A stretch of 64,000 nt of DNA from CAVSUZ01 sp963791885 (GTDB taxonomy: Bacteria; Pseudomonadota; Alphaproteobacteria; Acetobacterales; Acetobacteraceae): the NCBI GenBank assembly GCA_963791885.1, contig CAWBUL010000006.1, positions 1,364,001 through 1,428,000 of the forward strand. The letters are read 5' to 3'. A program made the translations under genes and the position numbers. The notes under the pieces were generated by a model. The model worked only from the letters and a program-made list of their open reading frames with translations. It did no database searches and had not been told where the DNA came from. Positions 46,164 to 55,085 of the stretch are shown in pieces. Within the stretch, counting starts at the first letter, position 1, and every line of letters starts with the position of its first letter.

Positions 46164-46681
46164 CACGCCACCGCTCTGCCGATCAGCGCGACCACCGGCC
46201 GCGACAGCGCATAGGCACGCTCGATCGCCGGAGCGAGCCGCGCGACATCCTCCGGCGCATCGATGGTGATGCGGTCAATGCCCATCGCGTCCAGCACCGG
46301 TTCGATGATCCGTACGCCGTAGCTGTTTGATGCGGAAGCCACGCGATCCGGTTCCTTGCCCTGCAGCCCGACGATCATGCAGACAGGCTGTTGGTACTCG
46401 ACCGCAATCGCCCGGATAGAGTTCAAACTGTCCATCAGCCCGGTTTGCTGCATCAGCAGAACTGCGCGCTGATCGCAGAAAGCGAGGCCTGTGCAGATCG
46501 ATACCCCCTCATCCTCCTTGCACAGGCGGATGAGCCTGAAATCATGGTCGGAGGAGATTGGCCACAGCAGATGTTCGCTTGTGACGATATCCGGCACGGC
46601 AACTACGAAACCGACACGTGCAGATTTGAGCGCGGCGATGATTTCGGTGCCGCGTGGTCTTGCGTAATCCGCCATAATCAT
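46163..46681 (-). CDS. TPP-dependent decarboxylase, PYR subunit, sulfopyruvate/phosphonopyruvate type
   Basis: 172 residues of the PYR domain: GFVVAVPDIVTSEHLLWPI, RLCKEDEGVSICTGLAFCDQRAVLLMQQTGL (the Glu that activates TPP is in KEDEG) and NSIRAIAVEYQQPVCMIVG. Forms the active site with the PP subunit. It starts directly beside the perfect palindrome 46682-46693, so its promoter or ribosome-binding site is covered by that operator. Confidence 0.85.
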   Translation of the reverse strand: MIMADYARPRGTEIIAALKSARVGFVVAVPDIVTSEHLLWPISSDHDFRLIRLCKEDEGVSICTGLAFCDQRAVLLMQQTGLMDSLNSIRAIAVEYQQPVCMIVGLQGKEPDRVASASNSYGVRIIEPVLDAMGIDRITIDAPEDVARLAPAIERAYALSRPVVALIGRAVA

Positions 46682-46693
46682 ATCTGATCAGAT
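46682..46693. promoter_or_regulatory. Perfect 12-bp palindrome ATCTGATCAGAT, candidate operator
   Basis: Fully symmetric, adjoining the PYR-subunit start codon and 60 bp before a sigma-54 promoter on the other strand. The same core occurs twice in the 43.3-43.5 kb promoter region, so one regulator probably controls both divergent units. Confidence 0.55.
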
Positions 46694-46745
46694 CCTTAAC
46701 CGGCAGGCAACGCCGAAAATATGCGGTGGCAATGACGCTGTGCTG

Positions 46746-46762
46746 CTGGCATATGGCTTGCA
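46746..46762 (+). promoter_or_regulatory. Sigma-54 (-24/-12) promoter
   Basis: CTGGCATATGGCTTGCA has GG and GC separated by exactly 10 bases and matches the consensus YTGGCACGNNNNTTGCW at all but two positions. Transcription would begin near 46773, leaving a leader of about 37 bases before the ATG at 46810. Sigma-54 implies an enhancer-binding activator and typically nitrogen control. Confidence 0.65.
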
Positions 46763-46809
46763 TTGCGTTTGATCGGATGTTCCTGGATGTGACGCATGGT
46801 GCAGCGGCA

Positions 46810-47610
46810 ATGACCGGGGCGGCGCATCGAAGTCAGACACAGTCGCGGCTGCCGGACGTGATCATGTTCGTCGCGTTGTTCGGTGCCCTCGGTTTCGCCC
46901 TCTATTACGGCGCTCAGTCAATGCAATATCACTGGCAGTGGTATCGTGTGCCCGCTTTCTTCGGCCGTGACATCGATGGCACTTTCATTCCCGGCCCCCT
47001 GCTGCGCGGCCTTACGGTTACCGCGCGCATCGTCGCCTGTGCGATACCGATCACACTGATTTTCGGGCTGGGCACCGCCCTGCTGCGATTGTCTCGATCC
47101 TGGGCAGCGCAGGCCGTGGCACGCTTTTACATTGAAGCGATACGCAACACGCCGCTGCTGGTGCAGATCTACGTCTTCTACTTCGTGCTGGCGCCGCTGT
47201 TGGGTCTCGGCCGTTTTTGGGTGGGTGTTCTGGCCCTCTCGCTGTTTGAGGCAAGCTTCGCCGCTGAAGTGATCCGCGGCACGATCCTGGCCGTACCGCG
47301 CGGACAAACCGAGGCGGCGTGCGCGATGGGGCTGCCGCATCGGCAGATCCTGCGTCATGTCGTGTTGCCCCAGGCCTTGCCAATGATGTTGCCGCCGCTG
47401 ACCGGGGTTCTGGTCAATCTGATCAAGCACTCTGCCATCGTCAGCGTCATCGCGGTGGCTGATCTGGCGACCGAGGGGCGCGACCTGATCTCGGACACGC
47501 TGATGAGCTTCGAGATCTGGCTGACGATTGGTGCGCTTTACCTCATGGCGACGATGCCGTTGGCTGCGGGTGCGCGCTGGATCGAGCGGCGTGTCGCGGT
47601 GCTGCGATGA
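46810..47610 (+). CDS. Amino-acid ABC importer permease
   Basis: About 266 residues, six predicted helices, with the EAA loop GQTEAACAMGLPHRQILRHVVLPQ and the block YIEAIRNTPLLVQIYVFYFVLAP. In-frame ATGs at 46726 and 46777 lie before or at the predicted sigma-54 transcription start, so 46810 is preferred. First gene of an importer operon, with binding protein and second permease downstream and no ATPase. Confidence 0.9.
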   Translation: MTGAAHRSQTQSRLPDVIMFVALFGALGFALYYGAQSMQYHWQWYRVPAFFGRDIDGTFIPGPLLRGLTVTARIVACAIPITLIFGLGTALLRLSRSWAAQAVARFYIEAIRNTPLLVQIYVFYFVLAPLLGLGRFWVGVLALSLFEASFAAEVIRGTILAVPRGQTEAACAMGLPHRQILRHVVLPQALPMMLPPLTGVLVNLIKHSAIVSVIAVADLATEGRDLISDTLMSFEIWLTIGALYLMATMPLAAGARWIERRVAVLR

Positions 47611-47692
47611 ACAGCCGTGATGCTTCGTGCTCTCGCTTTACCGTTCAATCAAAACCAGAGCCGCTATCGCGGCCTGTGCTCCAGGAGGCTCC

Positions 47693-48502
47693 ATGTTGAC
47701 ACGTCGTGTTTTCGCAGCCTTGGTCTCCGCTTTTCTGTTCGTATCTGCGTCCGCCCAGGCGCAAACGGCACAGGAATCGACGATCGATACGATCGTCAAG
47801 CGCGGCACTATGATGGTGGGCATGTCGACCTTCGTGCCCTGGGCAATGCGCGATAAGGATGGCAATCTTATCGGGTTCGAGGTGGATGTCGCGACCAAAC
47901 TCGCCAAAGACCTTGGCGTGAAGCTGGATTTAGTGCCGACGGCCTGGGATGGTATCATCCCGGCGCTGCTGGCTGGCAAGTTCGATGTGATCATCGGCGG
48001 CATGACGATCACCACCCAGCGCAACCTGACAGTCAATTTCAGCGCACCATACGATTATGCGGGTACTGGCCTCGCGGTCAGCACGAAACTGCAGAACGGC
48101 TTCAAGGTGGATGCGTTGAACTCGCCTAGCGTCACCATTGCCTGCCGGCGCGGAACCACCGCGTGCACCAACGCGGCCGAGTATTTCCCCAAGGCCACGC
48201 TGCGTCAGTTCGATGACGAGTCGGCCATCGTGCAGGAAGTTCTGAACGGCAACGCCACCGCTTTCGCCGCAAGTGAACCGCTGCCCAGCCGCTCGGCGGG
48301 GGAAAACCCGGGGAAACTGTTTGTACCCCTGTCGCAAGACCAGGAGCTGAATCGCCTGCCGGCCGGTATGGCGGTGCGCAAGGGCGACGTCGATACGCTG
48401 AATGTGTTGGACAACTGGATCGCCGCCAACAGCAAGTTCCTCCAGGCACGTCGGCACTACTGGTTCGAAACGCAGGACTGGAGTTCCTTGGTGAGCCGAT
48501 GA
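47693..48502 (+). CDS. Amino-acid ABC importer, periplasmic binding protein (SBP_bac_3)
   Basis: 269-residue receptor with a signal peptide (MLTRRVFAALVSAFLFVSASAQA) and the family blocks VKRGTMMVGMSTFVPWAM, IGFEVDVATKLAKDLGV, DVIIGGMTITTQRNLTVNF and ACRRGTTACTNAAEYFP. AGGAGG precedes the ATG by 5 bases. It sits between the two permease genes, an unusual but known order. Confidence 0.93.
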   Translation: MLTRRVFAALVSAFLFVSASAQAQTAQESTIDTIVKRGTMMVGMSTFVPWAMRDKDGNLIGFEVDVATKLAKDLGVKLDLVPTAWDGIIPALLAGKFDVIIGGMTITTQRNLTVNFSAPYDYAGTGLAVSTKLQNGFKVDALNSPSVTIACRRGTTACTNAAEYFPKATLRQFDDESAIVQEVLNGNATAFAASEPLPSRSAGENPGKLFVPLSQDQELNRLPAGMAVRKGDVDTLNVLDNWIAANSKFLQARRHYWFETQDWSSLVSR

Positions 48503-48503
48503 C

Positions 48504-49436
48504 TTGAGTGCCGTCGCGCCTTCATTGACCGAGGCACTGCTGCGACTTCCGCCGCGGAAGGCGCGGCAGCTCAGTGGTGCCCGTTTGCTGGATGTGCTGA
48601 TGATTTTGGGCGTCGCCGCACTGGCGGGCGTTCTCGTGATACGTGCCGAAGTAGTACTTAACTATCATTGGCATTGGTCGATTATCGGCACGTACCTGGT
48701 CCGGATCGACCCCGCCACTGGAACGTGGGAGCCGAACCTGCTCCTGCGTGGCTTCTTCACGACAATTCGGCTGGCCATCTGGTCGTTGCTCCTGGGCACG
48801 CTTATGGGCGCGGTGGGCGCGGGCCTGCTCGTCTACGGCAGACCGGCCTTTCGCTGGTTGGCACGCTGCTTTGTTGAAATCGTGCGTGACATGCCGCCGA
48901 TCGTGCTGATCTTCGCGCTGTACTTTTTCGTCTCCAGCCAGGTCGTACCCGCTCTTGGGCTGCAGCCTGCCTTACTGGCCGCGCCCGCGTGGCTGCGTGC
49001 CACCGTGACGACGGTGCTCGCGCCGCCTGATCGGATCAATGATTTCCTTTCCGGCCTTGCCTGCCTCGCGCTGTTGGCCGGCGCCTACATTACCGAGATC
49101 CTGCGCTCCGGCCTGCAATCCATCCCCCGGGGCCAGAGCGAGGCCGGATATGCGCTAGGCCTGCGCAGCCGGGCCGTGTTTCGCCTCGTGATATTGCCGC
49201 AGGCGGTGCGCGATGTGCTGCCCGCATTGGCCGGGCAGCTCATCGTTTCAATCAAGGACAGCTCGCTCGTGGCACTCATATCAATCCCAGAGCTGACCTT
49301 CATGACGTCGGAAGTCTCCAGCAGCACGCAGCGGTTTTTCGAGGTTTGGCTGTTCACCGCGGGGCTTTATTTCTGCCTTTGCTTCTCGCTGTCGATGCTG
49401 TTCAGCACGCTGGAACGGCGTTGGCGCCGCGCATGA
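48504..49436 (+). CDS. Amino-acid ABC importer permease (second subunit)
   Basis: 310 residues, longer than usual because of an N-terminal extension and a periplasmic insert near residues 150-175. The EAA loop GQSEAGYALGLRSRAVFRLVILPQ and EIVRDMPPIVLIFALYFFV identify it. A TTG start is used 1 base after the binding-protein stop. Its own stop overlaps the AstE-like gene (ATGA), which ties the deacylase to the importer. Confidence 0.9.
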   Translation: MSAVAPSLTEALLRLPPRKARQLSGARLLDVLMILGVAALAGVLVIRAEVVLNYHWHWSIIGTYLVRIDPATGTWEPNLLLRGFFTTIRLAIWSLLLGTLMGAVGAGLLVYGRPAFRWLARCFVEIVRDMPPIVLIFALYFFVSSQVVPALGLQPALLAAPAWLRATVTTVLAPPDRINDFLSGLACLALLAGAYITEILRSGLQSIPRGQSEAGYALGLRSRAVFRLVILPQAVRDVLPALAGQLIVSIKDSSLVALISIPELTFMTSEVSSSTQRFFEVWLFTAGLYFCLCFSLSMLFSTLERRWRRA

Positions 49437-50437
49437 CCCGGATCACCTGCTCCATTCCGCTTGACGAGCCGGGCCGGCATATCGGCCATCTTGGTGTGCC
49501 GTTTTCGGATGATGCGCATGCCTATGGGGTGATCCCGGTGCCGATCGCGGTACTGAATGGCGGACCTGGCCCTACGATGCTGCTGAGTGCCGGCGTGCAT
49601 GGAGACGAGTATGAGGGTCAGATCGTGCTGCGCCGTCTGCTACGCGATCTCGATCCGACGTTTCTGCGCGGGCGGCTCATTTTGCTGCCGGCATTGAATC
49701 TTCCGGCCGTTCGAGCAGCGCGGCGTTGCTCACCGGTGGATGGCGTTAACATGAACCGCGCTTTCCCCGGCGATCCCGATGGCGGGCCCACCGCGCAGCT
49801 GGCGCATTATGTGGAGCAGGAACTGCTGCCGCTGTGCCAGGCGGCGGTGGATCTGCATTCGGGTGGGACTGCGTCCGAGTATCTGCCGTGTGCTTACGTT
49901 TACGCCGGCGGGCCGATGGCCGACGCAAAGAAACGTCTGTCCAACGCGTTCGGTGCGCCGCTGGCCGTTGTCGTGGGCGCCACGGCGGAGACACGTTCTC
50001 TCTCCGCGGCGTGTGAGCGACGCCTCGTGCCGATGATTTCCGCCGAGCTCGGCGGCGGCGGACAAGTCAGTGCCGACGCATTGACTGTGGCGGATGACGG
50101 CACGCGCGCATTGTTGCGGCATGTGGGCCTGCTTCCGACGGAGCCCGCTGATGCCGACCGCCGCACCCGGTTCGTGCGGGTTCCCGGGCGCGAGCATTTT
50201 CTGATGTGTCCGGCATCCGGCCTGTTCGAACCCTTGGTGCAATTAGGCACAATGGTCGAGGCTGGTACGTTGGCCGGCTGGGTGCACGACATCGATGACC
50301 CGTCAGCGACGACCGTCGGGGTGCACTTTGCGGCGCCGGGCATGGTGGTGGCGCGGCGTTTGCCGGCGTTGGCGCGCCGTGGCGACTACCTGTTCACCAC
50401 CGCTATCGACGCGGCCGCTCCCATGGATCCTGCATGA
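49433..50437 (+). CDS. Succinylglutamate desuccinylase/aspartoacylase-family deacylase
   Basis: 334-residue zinc hydrolase (M14-like fold). The zinc ligands are in GVHGDEYEG (His, Glu) and AVDLHSGG (His); NMNRAFPGDPDGG is the substrate Arg/Asn region. Relatives remove acyl groups from N-acylated amino acids, and DoeB acts in ectoine degradation. Being coupled to an amino-acid importer, it probably deacylates the imported compound. Overlaps the next gene by ATGA. Confidence 0.88.
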   Translation: MTRITCSIPLDEPGRHIGHLGVPFSDDAHAYGVIPVPIAVLNGGPGPTMLLSAGVHGDEYEGQIVLRRLLRDLDPTFLRGRLILLPALNLPAVRAARRCSPVDGVNMNRAFPGDPDGGPTAQLAHYVEQELLPLCQAAVDLHSGGTASEYLPCAYVYAGGPMADAKKRLSNAFGAPLAVVVGATAETRSLSAACERRLVPMISAELGGGGQVSADALTVADDGTRALLRHVGLLPTEPADADRRTRFVRVPGREHFLMCPASGLFEPLVQLGTMVEAGTLAGWVHDIDDPSATTVGVHFAAPGMVVARRLPALARRGDYLFTTAIDAAAPMDPA

Positions 50438-51528
50438 TCAAGCCCCAACCTCGTCCGGCTCTGGCCGGTATCGGCGGCCCGATGGCCGCAGTTCCCGAAC
50501 TGCTGCAGCCTGGGATGCGGCGCCTTTGCTCCAATGAAAGTCCGCTCGGGCCTAGTGATAGGGCAATCGAGGCAGCCGCCGCGGCGGCCGCCCGCGGACA
50601 CGAATATCCCGAAGGCGAAGGCGGCGACCTGGTTGCCGCGCTGGCGGAGCGCTTTGGCGTGCCGACGTCCCATATCATCCTTGGTCCGGGTTCAGACACG
50701 TTGATGCTGAACGCCGTGCTCGCTTTTGCCGGGCCGGATGACGAGGTCGTGTTCTCGGCTCGTGGCTATGCGCGGTATGCCCGCAACGCGGTGATTGCCG
50801 GCGCGACGCCGGTAGCTGCGACGGACAAGGATTTTCGCGCGGATCCCGATGCATTGCTGGCGGCGGTGGGACCGCGCACGCGCGTCATGATGCTGGCCAA
50901 TCCGGACAACCCGTCCGGTGCGATGCTCGGGCTGAATGATCTTCTGGAGCTGCATGCGCGGCTACCGGGACATGTGTTGCTGGTGCTCGATTGTGCCTAT
51001 GCCGAGTATGTCCGCGATCCGGCCTATGGGGACGGAGGGTTGCAGCTCGCGACGACGGCTGGGAACGTGCTGGTCAGCCGCACCTTCTCCAAGCTGTTCG
51101 GCATGGCCGGAATGCGGCTTGGCTGGCTTATTGGCGACCCCGCACTGCTGCAACCGATCACCAAGGTCGGGCCGACATTCCCGGTCAGCCGGCCGGCGCT
51201 CGTCGCGGCCCTGGCCGCCCTGGCGGATGATGCTCATCAGCGGGCGGCACGAGCGCATAATGATGTTTGGCTGCCCTGGCTGGCCGACACTCTCGCCCGG
51301 TCTAACCGGCTGCGCGTCTATCCCAGCCAATCCAATTTTCTGCTGATCGACTTCCCCACGAGTGAGATGGTGCAGGACTGCACCGCGCGGCTTGCTGCGG
51401 AGCGCATCCTGGTACGCCGCTTTGGCGCCGGCGCGCATGAGAAGCAGATGCGCATCTCCATCGGCGATGCGGCTGCGCTGCAGCAGGCCGCCGCCGTTAT
51501 TACCGATTTCATGGCAAAAGGACGTTGA
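50434..51528 (+). CDS. Class-I/II PLP aminotransferase, HisC-like
   Basis: 364 residues. Landmarks are LCSNESPLGPSDRAIEAA, GPGSDTLMLNAVLAF, ANPDNPSGAMLGL, LDCAYAEYVRD and the PLP lysine in SRTFSKLFGMAGMRLGW. Sequence type is that of histidinol-phosphate aminotransferase, but it follows an acyl-amino-acid deacylase in a transport operon, so it more likely transaminates the freed amino acid. Starts within ATGA overlap. Confidence 0.88.
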   Translation: MIKPQPRPALAGIGGPMAAVPELLQPGMRRLCSNESPLGPSDRAIEAAAAAAARGHEYPEGEGGDLVAALAERFGVPTSHIILGPGSDTLMLNAVLAFAGPDDEVVFSARGYARYARNAVIAGATPVAATDKDFRADPDALLAAVGPRTRVMMLANPDNPSGAMLGLNDLLELHARLPGHVLLVLDCAYAEYVRDPAYGDGGLQLATTAGNVLVSRTFSKLFGMAGMRLGWLIGDPALLQPITKVGPTFPVSRPALVAALAALADDAHQRAARAHNDVWLPWLADTLARSNRLRVYPSQSNFLLIDFPTSEMVQDCTARLAAERILVRRFGAGAHEKQMRISIGDAAALQQAAAVITDFMAKGR

Positions 51529-51529
51529 G

Positions 51530-52891
51530 ATGTCGATCGCGCTGCCTCAGGGCAAGTTCGATGGTTATCCCCGCAACGGTCTGGGCGCACTTGCGCCGGA
51601 TGATGAACTGACCAGGATCGGACCAGGGACACCCTGCGGCGAATATCTGCGCCGGTTCTGGATGCCCATCGCTCTGAGTTCGATGCTCGGTGAGCTGCCT
51701 TTACGGCTGCGCCGTATGGGCGAGGATCTGGTACTGTTCCGTGACCGATCGGGCACGCTTGGGCTGTTGCATTTGCTCTGCGCGCACCGCAACGCTTCCT
51801 TGGAATTCGGCATCGTGGAGGAGCATGGCATACGCTGCTGCTACCACGGCTGGCTGTTCGATACCGACGGCACGATCCTGGAAACCCCTGGCGAGCCGAA
51901 GACCAGTCAGATCTGTGCCCGCGTCACCCAGGGTGCTTATCCGGCCGTCGAATATAAGGACATGATCTTCGCCTATTTTGGGCCGATCGCCGAGATGCCG
52001 CCCTTCCCGGTGTTCGACACGATGGAACTGCCTGATGACAAGATGGTGCCGTTCCTAATCCCCTCACCGGTGAATTGGGTGCAGGTGTTCGAAAACTCCA
52101 TCGATCCGTATCACGTCACGTTTCTGCACACCCGCGTCAGCGGCGTGCAGTTTCAGGAGAACCTGGTGAACCTTCCCATCGTGGATTACCACGAGCGGGC
52201 GGCCGGCAACGGCGTGTTCTACACGTCCACACGCCGCGTCGGCGATCTGGTCTGGTTCCGCGTGCACGATCACATGCTGCCGAACTTCTCGCAGAATGGC
52301 GGCATGCACGTCGAGGGCAATGAATCCACCTTCTTCGTCCGCACCGGATTGACGCGCTGGGTGGTACCGGTTGACGACACCAACACCATCACCATTGCTT
52401 GGCGGCATTTCAACAAGGAAACCGATCCCCAGGGCAAGGGCCGGCCGGAGCTGTGCGGCTATAATAGCGTCGATTTCTACGGCCAGACCGACGAGCGTTC
52501 TTATGAGCAGCGCCAGCGCAGCCCAGGTGATTACGAGGTCTGGGTCAGCCAAGGGCCGGTGACGGTGCACGCCCGCGAGCATCTGGGTGCCACCGATGCC
52601 GGCGTAGCGCTGTATCGTCGACGGCTGCGCCGCGCGATCAGAAAGATGGGTGAGGGCGGGACGCCGCTGCAGCCGACGGCGAACATGCCATCGCCGGTTC
52701 CGACTTACGGCGGCGATACGGTGCTACGCGCGCCGATGCGCAGCAATGACGACCGCAAGTGGAGGTCGGACCTGTCCAAGCGCGTCGCCGAGATCTATCG
52801 CAGTGGTGACATGCTGCCAGACGAAGAGCGCCGCAGCACCATTCGTGCCGGCCTGGCCGCGCTGGAGATGGAGCTAGGATACCCTTCTTAA
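51530..52891 (+). CDS. Rieske non-haem iron oxygenase, alpha subunit (second copy)
   Basis: 453 residues, only distantly like the enzyme at 38499. Rieske ligands C84, H86, C103 and H106 (LCAHR ... CCYHGW), iron site D192, H195 and H200 in NSIDPYHVTFLH. This longer form with GPGTPCGEYLRRFW at the N terminus is like phthalate/vanillate-type one-component oxygenases. The ATG is 1 base after the HisC-like stop region, so it is the last gene of the importer operon. Confidence 0.88.
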   Translation: MSIALPQGKFDGYPRNGLGALAPDDELTRIGPGTPCGEYLRRFWMPIALSSMLGELPLRLRRMGEDLVLFRDRSGTLGLLHLLCAHRNASLEFGIVEEHGIRCCYHGWLFDTDGTILETPGEPKTSQICARVTQGAYPAVEYKDMIFAYFGPIAEMPPFPVFDTMELPDDKMVPFLIPSPVNWVQVFENSIDPYHVTFLHTRVSGVQFQENLVNLPIVDYHERAAGNGVFYTSTRRVGDLVWFRVHDHMLPNFSQNGGMHVEGNESTFFVRTGLTRWVVPVDDTNTITIAWRHFNKETDPQGKGRPELCGYNSVDFYGQTDERSYEQRQRSPGDYEVWVSQGPVTVHAREHLGATDAGVALYRRRLRRAIRKMGEGGTPLQPTANMPSPVPTYGGDTVLRAPMRSNDDRKWRSDLSKRVAEIYRSGDMLPDEERRSTIRAGLAALEMELGYPS

Positions 52892-52958
52892 GGGTCAACT
52901 CGGTGGTCGATGTGCTGAGAGGAGAGGGGGCTACGGGCAAGACCGGCTATCTCCTCGA

Positions 52959-53015
52959 TCAGGTGACATCTACAAGCTGCTGAACAACCGAACCTACGTT
53001 GGCGAGGTCGTGCCG
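52959..53015 (+). pseudogene. Remnant of a serine recombinase
   Basis: The phrase GDIYKLLNNRTYVGEVV (52962-53012) is typical of the recombinase domain of large serine recombinases (Y-L-I-L-x-N-R-x-Y-x-G-E-V-x-H-K). A possible continuation (GKHEP) appears further right in another frame. No complete gene remains. It marks a lost mobile element between two catabolic blocks. Confidence 0.5.
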
Positions 53016-53397
53016 GGGGTACCGGCTGCACGGTGGCGCCGCCGGCAAGCACGAACCAACGCGGCTTTGGCCTGGTCATCGACCATTCTTTGTACCGATC
53101 ATCAAAAATCCGGCAGCGCCTTCCCGGCCCCCCTGCGGAGCGGTGACGGCTGAATCTATGCGTCCACTATGAGCAGCATGCGGATTTTGCCCCCTTGCCG
53201 GTGCCGTGATCTGGCCCGCGCCAGCGGTTGAAAGATGATCCCTCAGCCACGCACCCGCACTGCCCCATCCACGAGTGACGCCAAATCGCTCGACGACGGG
53301 CACGGCTCGCGTTAGCCTGCAATACGCGCGATCGGCCGCGTGAGCGGCGTCATGCTGCTCTTGCACGAAACGCCGCGACTGGGAGGCGAAGCTAACC
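53016..53397. other. 382-bp interval before the binding-protein gene
   Basis: No gene, RNA or clear promoter could be recognised. Together with the recombinase remnant it forms a 506-bp spacer between two catabolic blocks. Confidence 0.5.
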
Positions 53398-55077
53398 ATG
53401 GGATCCGACGTTGAAAACCCGAACATAAGCGTAATCAAACGTGACTTGGCAGCGGGCAGGATCAGCCGCCGCGAGTTCGTCCGCTATGCCTCGCTGATCG
53501 GTATGGCTGTGCCAGCGGCTTCTGCGCTTGTCGGCCACCCGTTTGGCGCTATCGTCCCTGCCGCCCGCGCCGAGGACATGCCGAAGGGCGGCACGCTTCG
53601 CCTGGGCACAAGGGTCAAGTCACTCGCGAATCCGGCGACCTACTCCTGGAGCACCTACGATGCCGAGATGACTCGCCAAGTCTGCGAATATCTTACACTC
53701 ACCGACAGTAACAACGTTACCCATCCCTACCTGCTGGAGAAGTGGGACGCGAGCCCCGATCTCAAGACCTGGACACTTCATGTCCGGAAGAACGTCAAAT
53801 GGCACAACGGTGAAGACTTCACTGCCGATGATGTCATGTGGAATCTCAAGCGGCTGACTGATCCGGATGTCGGCTCCTCATTCATCGGCCTGATCCAGGA
53901 CTTTCTGCTCAAACCTGTGCCAAACGGCGTCGATAAGAATGGTAAGCCGCGAACCAAGCTCGAGTGGTGGGACGCAAACGCAATTGAAAAGATCAACTCC
54001 CAAACTATCCGGCTCAATGGCAAAACGCCGCAGGTGGCGATACCGGAATATCTGTTCCACTACCCGGCGCTTATGCTCTATCCGGGCGATAAGGGGGTAT
54101 TCGGGGTCGGTTCACAAGGAACCGGAGCGTTTACGCTGACTGATTACGAGATCGGCAAGATGGCGGCGGTCAAGGCGGTCAAGAATTACTGGGGTGAGGG
54201 GCCGTACCTTGATGGAATAGAGTTCATTGATCTTGGTGACAACCCGGCAACGCCAATCGCTGCCCTGGCATCACACCAGGTGGATGGGCTTGTGCAGGCC
54301 GATCCCGGCCAAGTCCCGGCCCTCAAGGCTATGCCCTTCCTGAAACTCTACACCGTCGGGAGCGCACAGTGCGCGGTGCTGCGCTTCCATGTCGATCAGA
54401 AGCCCTGGAACGATGCGCGGGTCCGCATGGCCATGCGGCTTGGACTCGATAATGCAAGCTTTGTTGAATTGGCGCTGCGTGGGCTAGGAACGATCGGCCA
54501 GGACTGTCATGTCGCCCCGGTGCAGCCGGACTATGGCAAGGTGCCGAATATCGACCTCGACATCGCCAAAGCCAAACAGCTTCTGACCGAAGCCGGTTAT
54601 CCAAACGGCTTCGAAACCGAACTCGCAGTGCCCTCGGATAGTAGCTGGGAAATCAACCAGTGTCAGACCGCTGCCGAGCAATGGCAGAAGATTGGGGTCA
54701 AGGTGAAGCTTAACATGATGCCAGGCGCGGAATACTGGAATGTCTGGACCAAGGTGCCCTTCGGCTGCACCAATTGGCAGCATCGCCCGATTGGCGTAAT
54801 GCTGCTGAACCTCGCCTACCGGGCCGGCGTCCCTTGGAACGAAACCGGCTACGCAAATCCGGAATTCGATAAGCTGCTGAACCAAGCAGGAGGCATCCTC
54901 GATGCCAAAGAGCGTTCGGGGGTTATGCAGAAGCTCCAGGAGATTCTGCAGAACGACGGCCCGATGGCTCAACCGATCTTTGCCGAGTCGTTCACCTTCA
55001 TGGATAAGAAGGTCCAGGGCTTCAACATGCACCCGTCGTACTATGTTTTCGGGAACCAGCTCGCAATAACTGTGTGA
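53398..55077 (+). CDS. Peptide-type ABC substrate-binding protein (SBP_bac_5)
   Basis: 559-residue receptor. The N terminus contains a Tat-type signal: SRREFVRYASLIGMAVPAAS with cleavage near ARA. Family blocks include MTRQVCEYLTLTDSNNVTHP, WTLHVRKNVKWHNGEDFTADD and VRMAMRLGLDNASFVELALRG. No permease or ATPase genes are nearby, so it is an orphan receptor in this window. Convergent with the flavoprotein gene, 8 bases away. Confidence 0.9.
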   Translation: MGSDVENPNISVIKRDLAAGRISRREFVRYASLIGMAVPAASALVGHPFGAIVPAARAEDMPKGGTLRLGTRVKSLANPATYSWSTYDAEMTRQVCEYLTLTDSNNVTHPYLLEKWDASPDLKTWTLHVRKNVKWHNGEDFTADDVMWNLKRLTDPDVGSSFIGLIQDFLLKPVPNGVDKNGKPRTKLEWWDANAIEKINSQTIRLNGKTPQVAIPEYLFHYPALMLYPGDKGVFGVGSQGTGAFTLTDYEIGKMAAVKAVKNYWGEGPYLDGIEFIDLGDNPATPIAALASHQVDGLVQADPGQVPALKAMPFLKLYTVGSAQCAVLRFHVDQKPWNDARVRMAMRLGLDNASFVELALRGLGTIGQDCHVAPVQPDYGKVPNIDLDIAKAKQLLTEAGYPNGFETELAVPSDSSWEINQCQTAAEQWQKIGVKVKLNMMPGAEYWNVWTKVPFGCTNWQHRPIGVMLLNLAYRAGVPWNETGYANPEFDKLLNQAGGILDAKERSGVMQKLQEILQNDGPMAQPIFAESFTFMDKKVQGFNMHPSYYVFGNQLAITV

Positions 55078-55085
55078 GGCCCAAG

